Notes under the pieces: model-generated
Database searches by the model: none
Seen by the model: the letters and a program-made list of their open reading frames with translations, nothing else
What the model was told of the DNA's origin: nothing
Source of the DNA: Holothuria scabra
Lineage: Eukaryota; Echinodermata; Holothuroidea; Aspidochirotida; Holothuriidae
DNA length: 64,000 bases
Assembly: GCA_037179385.1 (NCBI GenBank)
Contig: CM074188.1
Location: forward strand, 26,987,318-27,051,317
Direction of reading: 5' to 3'
Part shown: positions 53,158-63,000 of the stretch, piece by piece
Layout of the letters: each line of letters opens with the position of its first letter
How positions within the stretch are numbered: the stretch's first letter is position 1
Program-made: the position numbers and the translations under genes

Positions 53158-53454
53158 AGGCCCAGTTCTCTCACCCAAAACAGTACCAATTCTCCTAACC
53201 CTCTTACTGAAGCCCCTCCCACAATTGTGTGAAATCCATCCTCATCCAGGTACAATCCCAGTTTATTGCTTCAAGGTGAGTATAAAAAAACTCAATTTAT
53301 ATAATCAAAACACTCCCAGTACCGTTCATGCTGTGTAATGTAAGCTTTGGTACTCTGCATTGTTTGAAGTAGCTGTCAGTCAAAGAGCTGAGCCAATTGA
53401 GAATTTCGGTACCCCTGTACCAAAATTGTAGTTTGGGGTGAGAGGTTTGGCCCT
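53158..53454. mobile_element. Foldback MITE, family D (best copy)
   Basis: Left AGGCCCAGTTCTCTCACCC and the complement of the right, AGGGCCAAACCTCTCACCC, are inverted. TTAA lies at both sides (53154-53157 and 53455-53458). Other copies: 30069-30374, 31344-31655 (reverse), 44338-44398. No coding capacity. Confidence 0.7.
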
Positions 53455-53637
53455 TTAAGTTTATGAGGCTGCTCATGACCTTTAAAGGACAATCTTGAGC
53501 AGTCACCCTAACTTGAAGTTAGTGAACGTAATAGACTGTCTTGTTTCATGATTAGCTTTTGACAGTCATGTGAAGATATATTTTTTTTTAGGCACTCAAA
53601 TATCAAATTTACTGACCAGTAGCATGTAGCTTATACA

Positions 53638-53700
53638 TGGTCTGATTTCAGTCGGCCATAACGGGGGTCCGACACCTTTAAATCTTTCAATTTAGAAAGA
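53638..53700. mobile_element. Fragment of foldback MITE, family A
   Basis: 'ggtctgatttcagtcggcca', 'taacgggggtccga' and 'aaatctttcaattt' match the left arm of 6385-6643. Confidence 0.5.
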
Positions 53701-55669
53701 AATTTAGAAAGAATAGCAAGGTAGTTTATAGGGTACTCTGCATAAATGGAACAATTCAGTCACTTCAGTATTGCCACAAGAATGTTGCAAATTTATGAAT
53801 TAGGGTATTGGTGTGGTTACTATGCATTATTCCCTCGAAGCCCAAATAGTGAACTGCCTTCCCAAGCAGTGTTCAAAGATCTAGTGTATAATGACAGATG
53901 TGGATGAAAACTTTATTACTGTAATTATATGACTAATGCTATCTGCATGATTATTTGTGAATTTTATGCTATTGTTTTATGGTGTGAATATGTTCACTTG
54001 TGCGTGTGTACTTTGACATGAAATGGCAAGCCCTTGATTGAAACCTTTAAAAGTCTGATCATTACATCACTGTGTTGCTCAATAATCAGGTCAAGGGATT
54101 GAGCACCCATCATGAATGGGGAGGGGGCACTGCTTAGCCTACTGTTCAATGACATGAGGAGGTAGTTGGCAATTTAGGCTATACTGTACTGAATTTTGTT
54201 CATTGTAGCTTTATATAGGCTGGCTTTAGGGATTTGGAAACTTTACATTAGCAAGACAATTTAGTAGATTACTTGATATGGATTGCTTCCTAATTTCCTT
54301 GAATTCCTCATAACGACAGCAATTTTCTGGTAAGCATTTTCTGTTTCTGAAGATTGCCCATGAGCAACAGCTGCATGTAAACAGTTTCCATGGAAATTTC
54401 TGTTCAAAGTATAGAGTTGCTGTTTTAGCATTTGAGGTTTTCCTTCCATGGTGTAAACATCAAGCACTTTGAAAATTCATAATGTACATCTAGGCTGTCT
54501 TATCAAGCAAATTTTGATTGCACTATGCCCTGGCTAACTTCCCAATCTACTGTAGATTGGAGCATAGTCTAAAGCATTTAATCATGTTGGAGGAAAATGT
54601 GTGGTGATGTTTGAGGAAAAACAGCTTTAGCCATGCACATGGGTAGAAAAAGTTAGGATTCTGGGAGGCTCCTTCTTGGGAAATTTTAGCATCCAGAGGG
54701 AAATTTTTAGTGAGCAGTTGTAGGGATGTTCCCCTTTTCTGTACATACTGTACAAGTTGGGGGAGAATCGTGGTTAATTTTACCTCGTGGGATATAGTCT
54801 AATTAATACTCCCTTGCTGGAAAATCAACTTTCTTTCCACCACATGCCCATGAATGCATTAAACTTACCCTCGGTTGCAGTAGAATGCAGTAATTGATAC
54901 TGTGTATATACTGTATTTTGATAGGGAAGGGTCTTCATCCTGCCATACTGAACTATGTATTATATTATGTGAGTATGTATGTACCAGTTGCGTGAAATAC
55001 TATGTTTTTTGTATTGATGCTGCCATATTTGCACTTGCTATGCCCCAAGAGGATGCATATGTGTTCAATGTCTTCTCTTCAAGCCTATTCCATATCCTAA
55101 ACGCTGTTGCTCACCATACATTAATAATTAGTTATGCCAGAACGCTGCCGAGTAAAATGGTTTCGCAACAAAACCATGCGTAGATAGCCGCGGTTAGTTA
55201 TGGTTTTGCAGGGAAACCATATGTAGCGAAGGGGTTTATAAACAAATTAACTGTCTGAATATTTTGGTGTGACTTGCAATGATACATGCATTTTCCTCCA
55301 ATGGAAAGAGCTTTTTTTTTTTAGACTGGGTGACATCATACATTGGTCTTTTGTATCGGTGTTTCTTTTGATACAGTATCGTACCTGCCTACTGGTTCAT
55401 TTTCCTCAGTGTTCACGAATGAAGCCTTCGTACCTGCCTTTTGAGTTTAATAAAATGCCCTGCCAAGATACTGTATATCCAGACTAACTTGACATTTGTT
55501 GTCATGATCATTGCCATGGCCTACTCTTGGGGAAAGTTACCTACTGTAGACTTTGCATATGAAGAACTTATTAGTATTCGGAGAGGTATGCCACTTTATG
55601 TGTAAGGTGCTCTACTGTATGTTCCAAGTATTCAGGTATTTGAATAGTAATGTTTTGATTAGGGTTGGA
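53701..55669. other. No gene recognised
   Basis: AT-rich, no splice-bounded frame. TACAGTA/TACTGTA words are frequent. A possible decayed Tc1-like relic could not be shown. Confidence 0.4.
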
Positions 55670-56043
55670 CAGTACCATGAAATATTGATACCGGTACCAC
55701 AAAGCACACAGAACCAGTATTGTGGTCAGTACAGGTTCTCCACTCACCGGCACCTGTGTAATCTTGTACATTAATGCAGCAGGGTGTGTGAGTACCATAA
55801 TTTCATTTCAGTTTCTACCAGGGTTTTCATGTTTTTGTAAAATATATTATTCACCCACATATCCTAACACAATTATTTTCGTTGAAATAATGTTTTAAAA
55901 TGTGCATTGGTAATTGTTCCAATAACCAGTAATATTTTGAAGAACTGCTATTAGTAATACACCTTATATCTTCAGTATTATTATAATCTGTACCACTAGC
56001 TAGTACCGGTATTCACATCCATACTGGTATACCGCCCAACCAA
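55670..56043. mobile_element. hAT-like MITE, family E (older copy)
   Basis: Starts TAGGGTTGGACAGTACC and ends GGTATACCGCCCAACC; colinear with 57201-57619, including 'ataccggtacc', 'acacagaacc', 'acattaatgc' and 'cttcagtatt'. The 8-bp duplication is not clean. Confidence 0.65.
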
Positions 56044-57200
56044 TTGATCATGTAACTAATATTCATCAGTTTGTGAATGCATCAGTATATTTCCACGTAT
56101 TAGCTGCTCTCAGGCTGACACAATTTTGATGCAATTTCACGTCACTTTTAAAGTCAATTTGATGCATTGATGTTAGACCAACGTAGGGCACAGCTCCTGG
56201 GTAGAGCAATTGGTGGTAAAAGGACTATTGTTACCAGGAAAAATTGTTAGTAGCAACCAACTTTTCCATTTTTGGACACAGGCATTCTCATTATTTTGAG
56301 TGATTTGTCTTCAGTAATCATGAACATGTTTTAAGTATTCTATAAAGAGTTATTTAGAACAATCTGAAGTTCTCAGCCAATTGCATTTGTGTTTTGTCAC
56401 AGTTTTCTGTGCTTATGAAAAATCAGAAGCTAAAATTTTGCATTTAAGTTACGCAAAATGTTTACTTTTGCCTTTATGAATGCCAGCTAAGAAAAATACG
56501 TTGTTGTGTATTGTCTAACTTACAAAAGTTTTTGTAACCTTGGAGAATCCAGATCTAGCGTAAATAATGCAACCTAAAATGTGCTCTGATCAGGTATTAT
56601 GAAAATGGCTTTGTCCTCATTCATGATGTTTTAATAAGTTAATTTTCAGCGCTATATGGTACATCAAAAAAGTTTCACTGTTACACAACTGTTCTAGATG
56701 GGAAATCCAACATGTGGTGTTTTCAGTTGTTATACAATCTGGTTAAATCATTATGCAAATGTGCCAAAAATGCAGACCATCTTGTATGGAAGTGAAAGGT
56801 TTCCCATGTTATATAAGAGCCAATTTAGGTCAAAAACCATGTTTTGTAAGTTGAACAATTATGAAGTTTGCATATTTGAAACTTTAATTATCGTTTACTA
56901 CTGTGTGGGAAGTTGAGTGCATTTTGAATGGCACTATGGTGCCTTTATTACAGTGCATGGTACTTAAAATGTCATAAATGGTAAGGGTACAGTAGCATAC
57001 TGTAGCATAGCTTGTCAAAAGGAAGAATCCAAAGGAGTTTAGAGGATTTGGAAAATTTGCTTGAGAAAATTGAGCCTTCATGATGCAAGTTCTGTAGGAA
57101 AAAAATCCGTGGCATTATTCTCCATAAGAAGGGGGATACAGTACTTACAATGTCAGACAATTCAAGTACAGTAGTGTACGTTTTATGAGTGGCTGGTTGG
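56044..57200. other. No gene recognised
   Basis: No supported exon. A frame after an AG at 56696 was considered and rejected. Confidence 0.4.
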
Positions 57201-57619
57201 TACAGTTGGGCGGTACCGTACATTGAAATTATTGGTACCGGTATTGTGAAACACACAGAACCGCTATTGAGGCAGTACCGGTTCTCAACTCTCGTATAGG
57301 GAAGTCCAGTGGGAAGGAACCAAAGCCACGCATGGCCACTATGTTATCCTGCACATTAATGCCTCTGGGTGTTTGATTGGGTTAATTACCTTGCAGGAAC
57401 CTCTGCTCTAAATGTTTGTGTACAGTAAATATTTTAATCATCAACACATCCTAACAGTTTTTTTTGTCCGCAAATATAATGAGTGGTGGTAATTTTTTTC
57501 AAGTACCAGTATTTTGTCAAGAACCGGTATTAGTTACACACCAAACGTCTTCAGTATTTTCATTACCTGTACCTCTAGTACCGGTATTGACGTTAGTACC
57601 GGTATACCGCCCAACCCTA
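57201..57619. mobile_element. hAT-like MITE, family E, perfect target duplication
   Basis: Starts TACAGTTGGGCGGTACC and ends GGTATACCGCCCAACCCTA. The flanks are identical, CTGGTTGG at 57193-57200 and 57620-57627, an exact 8-bp duplication. The interior holds several 'taccggta' palindromes. No coding capacity. Confidence 0.85.
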
Positions 57620-57627
57620 CTGGTTGG

Positions 57628-58739
57628 TGTGTATGTTCAGTGTACAGTATCTGCAGTACATTCGTTGTGGAATCAAAAAGAGCATTTCCTCTTCGGCATT
57701 TGTAATTAGCATTTAGTATTGGCATGTTAAACGATAATTGAAACAACTTTTTTCACTAATATTTGAATCACAATTTTGACAAATTATTTTGCTCTTAAAC
57801 TGAATTACTGTGAATGTGTACCTAATAAACACTTTGCAGTGAAGTTTATGTTGAGGGTGGAACAAGTTACTGCCTCTTAATCAAATACTTCAAATGGTAA
57901 GTACGAAACATATGAAGGGATGAAAATACTGTACCATACTGTAACTAGCACACTGTTTTAATTCTGATACCTACTGTATGGAATTAAACTATCGACTATT
58001 CCTGTTCTGACTGGTGAATTTTGTTGTTATTTGTGTACAGTATTACAGTAAGTTGCATATCATGCAATATTTTCCACAAGCTCTCTTGTTAGGAGTGTAA
58101 GATGTGCTGTGTTGTATAGATCTGTACAAAACTTGAAGAGCCCAGGCACAATACAGGAAGCCATGGGATGGGGGGCTTGGGTGGGGTGAGGCAGGGCTTA
58201 GAACACTGAACTAGCCAAAAATTATCATGATACCAGCCTTTTTAGAATACAAATGTAAGATGAAAAAATGAAAAATATCGCCCCATTTTGTACCTGGCAG
58301 TCTTAAATTGGGCCAAGAGTTTCAAGGGAGGGGGGGAACTCTCTCCCTGTAAACCCTCTCTTAGGCCTTTCTCTCAGATTTGTGAAACTCCAATAATTAT
58401 GTCCTCTCCTCCCTCATTAGATATTCTGGCCCCCAGAGAAAAAAATGGGCTAGTGGGACAAAAAAGTTAAGCCACGCAGACAAAAATTTTCAATGAAAGA
58501 TCAAACAACAATTATGTCGATGTGAACGTTTCAGTTTCAGTGCTACTCAGAGATGAGCCTGTCATAAAAGGAAGCTATGAATTACACATCTATTTTAACC
58601 ATCTCTTTTAACCTTTGGTGCACCTAGACAAGTTTGGTTTCAGTATAGTTCGAATATTGTGCAAGGCCATCCTTTTATTGCCTCTTACGACCGGGGGGGG
58701 GGGGGGGGAATGTGGGCATATTGTACAGCCCACAGCAAA
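57628..58739. other. No gene; poly-G tract and SINE-core-like word near the end
   Basis: A run of about 17 G at 58691-58708 follows 'tttattgcctcttacgac', a weak match to the word near 4757-4785. Gypsy gag homology stops at about 58739, so this is where the second gypsy copy is broken. Confidence 0.45.
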
Positions 58740-58964
58740 TGCATTGTCAGTTGGCACGGTCATGATTGTCTCAAGCACTGTAATTGGCAGAATACTTTCA
58801 TCTACCAGATACTCTACAATGTATCTCTTAATCTCGTCCTTCCGCATTAATGGCTGAAATTCAGTGCCATAGTGTTTTGCGACTTTTACAATCTCAGACT
58901 TTTTTAGTGAGTTAAGCTCCTCAGTTGAGGGGCTAGCCACGAATTTATCTAAATCAAATGGCAT
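58740..58964 (-). pseudogene. Broken gag start of a second gypsy (Gmr1-like) copy
   Basis: ATG at 58964 opens about 75 gag-like codons (MPFDLDKFVASPSTEELNSL, then a basic, helical region and VDESILP) and ends after T-D-N-A-F, where homology is lost. The same N-A-F codons begin the main element's frame at the window edge (64000), so this fragment shows what the first part of gag looks like. It lies about 130 bp after an LTR and primer-binding-like site, the normal position of gag. Beyond 58739 the frame runs into unrelated sequence. Confidence 0.7.
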
Positions 58965-59074
58965 TTTGAGGTTGTGTCAGGCACTCACAAAAAACTAAGA
59001 AGTCTGGACAATACAGTTGCAAATTACAACGAAATTTCTCGAATTTTCCACCTGGTAGTGTAATTCTTTCCCGG

Positions 59075-59092
59075 ATGTTAGGCCACCAATTC
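59075..59092 (-). promoter_or_regulatory. Probable primer-binding site after LTR
   Basis: On the minus strand the LTR end CGTAACA is followed by 'GAAT' and TGGTGGCCTAAC. Gypsy elements prime minus-strand synthesis from a tRNA whose 3' CCA pairs with TGG just after the 5' LTR. The tRNA identity was not determined. Confidence 0.5.
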
Positions 59093-59763
59093 TGTTACGG
59101 CTTGGTCGCAATTCAAACCAATAACAGCGAAAGACCACAGAAGAGCGAGATTAAAATCAACAACTTAATTATTATTTACCTCTTACTTCCTTAAATTTAC
59201 AACGATTACTCTTAAATCTACTCACAATCTTTTACGGCTTAAGGTATCACTCTTTGTCCAAGGGGTAGTGTTGTTAGCGTCGATTGTACAGCAGCACAGC
59301 GTAGGACTCGGTTCTGCGAAGGCAGGATGAAGACTATAGTGATCGGTAAATGGCGACACAATTACAGCGTTAAGCGGTGAAGCAGGCGTCTGGTCTCTGT
59401 ATTATCTGTGTATCTTCTGTTCTCTTCTCTTCCTGTCACACTGCTTGCATGACCTTTTATGTATCTGGTAGTTCTTCCAGAAAAGTCTGGAACTCACTCT
59501 TATGGAAACGTCTCGTTTGATCTCGTACAAAACGAACAGCGAACGTTCTGGGCTCGGTAACCCATAACCACAAGTTGGCTATTATTAGGCCATTACATCA
59601 TACAGTAGTTCCCAGTAGGTGATCGTACATTCTCGTAACTGTGCGAATGTTCTCTGGGGTTACCCGTTGAATATGCTCGAGAGACAACACCGATGCTAGC
59701 ACTTTCTAGAACTTTTCACTCGCTCGTCCGAGGATTCAATCTGGTTGATGTCGTCTCGTAACA
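59093..59763 (-). repeat. Gypsy LTR (671 bp)
   Basis: On the minus strand it runs TGTTACGAGACG ... CGTAACA, with 7-bp inverted ends TGTTACG/CGTAACA. A polypurine tract lies just upstream and a TGG-type primer site just downstream. Relative to the 60013-64000 coding region it is the 3' LTR; relative to the gag fragment at 58740-58964 it is a 5' LTR. A TATA-like ACATAAAAGG lies at about 59453-59463. The partner LTR is beyond the window. Confidence 0.8.
59453..59463 (-). promoter_or_regulatory. TATA-like box in the LTR
   Basis: Minus strand ACATAAAAGGTC in the middle of the LTR, where the U3 promoter should be. By position transcription would start about 30 bp further along the minus strand; not shown directly. 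Confidence 0.4.
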
Positions 59764-59774
59764 CTCCCCCCCTT
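59764..59774 (-). promoter_or_regulatory. Polypurine tract
   Basis: Minus strand AAGGGGGGGAG ends directly at the LTR's TGTTACG. This is the plus-strand priming site of LTR retroelements and fixes the LTR boundary. Confidence 0.75.
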
Positions 59775-60012
59775 GAAAGAGTTTTGGACGTCTAGGACAA
59801 AACTTAGGTTACAATATCTACAATATTACCTTATAGTAATAACCATAGTATTACAGTATGTATTCCAATCTCGAGTGGAAGGTGCTATCATAACATACAA
59901 CTTGTCTTACAATGTGATAATACATGAGTAGTAACATCATTAACACATACTGTGCTGCAGGCAACATCAAAATTTCAAAATTACAGCACGATTTTAAATT
60001 TACTCAATCAGA
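59775..60012 (-). other. 3' untranslated part of the gypsy element
   Basis: AT-rich 240 bp between the stop codon of the pol frame and the polypurine tract. No envelope gene or other frame. Confidence 0.6.
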
Positions 60013-63000
60013 TTAAGTTCTTGACAAAGCATCAGGCACAACATTGTCTTTCCCTTTAATGTGCCTAATATCTACATTATATGATTGTAGAAATAAACTC
60101 CATCTCATCAATCTCTGATTCTTGTTCTTCATCTTAGACAGAAATGTCAGAGGATTATGATCAGTATATACAATAACAGGGAAACTAGTAGTCCCCAAAT
60201 AAACATCAAAGTGCTGAAGACCAAGTATCAAAGCTAATGTTTCTTTCTCAATTGTAGAATAATTTTTCTGATGTCTGTCAAATTTCTTCGAATGATAACA
60301 TACAGGGTGATCAACACCATGCTCATCAGCTTGAAGCAAAACTGCTCCTATACCATTGTCACTGGCATCAACTGCCAGCTTAAACTGTTTTTCAAAATCT
60401 GGAGCAATCAATACTGGCGAACTCATTAGTGCTCTTTTCAATGATTCAAATGCTGCCTGACAATTTTCTGTCCAAACAAAATTCTCATCCGAGAACAAGC
60501 ATACATATTCATTGATTAATGATTTCATTTCTGATCTTTCTTTGTCATCTAGATGACTTAACTTCTGATCAAGATTACTCAATACATCAGAGTTCTTTAA
60601 CTTAATACACATGTCAGGAACATTATCAGCATTGATCTCATCATTATCATTGAATTCTTGATCAACACTGATGATACACACTTGATCACATGCATTATTA
60701 ACATTGACATTCACATCATGTTCACTTTCATCCTTAGAAATGTCACAATCCTCTCTTTCATAATATTTTTTCATCATATTAATGTGACAAACTCTCTTCG
60801 ATTTACGCTTGTCAGGTGTCAAGATGACATAATCTGTGTCATTGACCTTTCTTTCAACGACATACGGTCCTTGAAAGCGAGCTTGAAGTGGCTGACCAGA
60901 CACAGGCAAAAACACCAACACCTTCTCACCAGGCTTAAACTCTCTTTCTACAGTGGTCTTATCAAACCACGCCTTCATTTTCTTCTGAGAACTCCTCAGA
61001 TTTTCTTGAGCCAGTTCACATGCTCTGTGAAAACGCTCTTTAAAGCGGGATACATAATCAAGCAGATGTATGTTTTCACCTGGATCTGACAACCACTTCT
61101 CCTTTAATAATTTCAATGGTCCACGAACTGTGTGTCCGAAGACGAGTTCAAATGGACTGAACCCAAGTGACTCCTGTACAGACTCCCTGACAGCAAACAT
61201 TACAAATGGAATGCCTTCATCCCAATCTTTCTCATTGTCATGACAATATGTCTTTAACATATTTTTCAATGTTTGGTGAAACCTTTCTAAAGCTCCTTGG
61301 CTTTCGGGATGATAAGCCGAAGACTTAATTTGGTCTATGCCTAATTCATACAACATCTGTTGGAATACAGTTGACATGAAATTAGACCCTTGATCTGATT
61401 GGATCTCCTTAGGTAACCCAAACAATGTGAAAAATTTAAGTAAAGCTTGTAAGACTGTCCGAGCCTTAATATTTCTTAGAGGTATTGCCTCTGGAAACCT
61501 TGTCGAAGCACACATTATGGTTAGTACATACAGATGTCCTGCCCTACTCTTAGGTAGAGGACCTACACAATCAATAATGACTCTACTAAATGGCTCTTCA
61601 AAAGCAGGAACTGGCTTTAGGGGTGCAGCCGGAATATTCTGATTCGGCTTCCCAACCATTTGACATGAATGACAAGTCTTACAAAATTTGGCCACATCAC
61701 TCTTAAGCTTAGGCCAATAAAAGTGATTTAGAATTTTGTGGTAAGTCTTATTGACCCCTAGGTGCCCTGCAAATGGCATTTCATGAGCAATACTCAGTAT
61801 ATTCTTTCGATACACCCTAGGTACCACAATTTGATGGTAAATGCGCCACTCTTCATCTAAGGGTGCATCAGGTGGTCGCCATTTACGCATCAAAACACCG
61901 TTCTTAAGGTAATAACACACTGGGACGTCTTTCGACTTGTCCTCAGTGAGGGCACCAGCAATTAGTGGCTGAAGCTCTTCATCATGTTGTTGTTGGACTG
62001 ACAACTGGTCTTTATGGAGTGTGTCAGACATGTTTCTTTCCTGTTCTATCCCCTCACCATGTGGGGGGGGGCCAGGAGACTCACAATCCTGAAGATTGGC
62101 CATAAAAGTTTGGCTGAGATCAAACCAGGAATCTTCACTTTCATCAATATTCTTTTTAGAGTCCTCTTTGGACTCTGACTCCACTTTTGGGAGTGTTGTT
62201 CCATTTTTAGGAACTAATTCCTCAATTTTAGAGGGCGGAGGCTTAAATTTACCATCCTTCTTTTCAGAAATCATACCCTCACTTTTAGAGAGTGGATGTT
62301 TAAGATTATCATCCTTACATGATTCCCTACTTGTTTCACTTTTGGAAACTGTATCCTCACTTTTGGAGGCTGGATGTTTAAGATTATCATCCATAGCAAG
62401 CTTTTGTGACATAGCTCTCGTGACAGCACAGGCTGGGAATAAATCTGGAAATTCCTTTTCTAATTGCTCTGTGTTGTTATAGTCACATGGTTTATCTGTC
62501 AAAATTGCATTGGCGACTACCTTTCCACCAGCTAGGTCATTGCCTAGCAACAGAGATACCCCCTTTACAGGTAGAGTAGGTCTGACCCCTACTATGACCG
62601 ACCCAGAAACTAAATCTGACTTCAAATTAATTTTGTGAAGAGGGACAGAAATAAATCCACACTCAACCCCCTGAATTAGTACATTTGCCCCTGTGGAAGT
62701 AGAGTCCGTTAATGGCAAAATTCCATCAAGAAGCAACGACTGAGTTGCGCCTGTGTCACGCAAAATTTTAATTTTGACGGGTGGATGAGCTGAATCCCCA
62801 TCTAGGGAAATAAAACCCTCAGACACGAATGGAAGGTATTCTTCCTTAATTTGGTCATTAGAATTAGGCCGTAAAGTCACGACTACCTCTGGAGAATTTT
62901 CTGCATTGGCTAAGGCATTTGGAGCTGTTTCAGTCTCCTTTAATTTTGCCAATTGAAAGCAATTTGCCAATGTGTGGCCCTTTTTGTGACAGAAACCACA

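Noticed and set aside
56697..56916. Exon beginning after 'gttctag' at 56696
   Set aside because: No family resemblance, poor donor, and the frame is AT-biased like its surroundings.
59764..60012. Search for an envelope gene after pol
   Set aside because: Only about 250 AT-rich bases separate the stop codon from the LTR; nothing is encoded.
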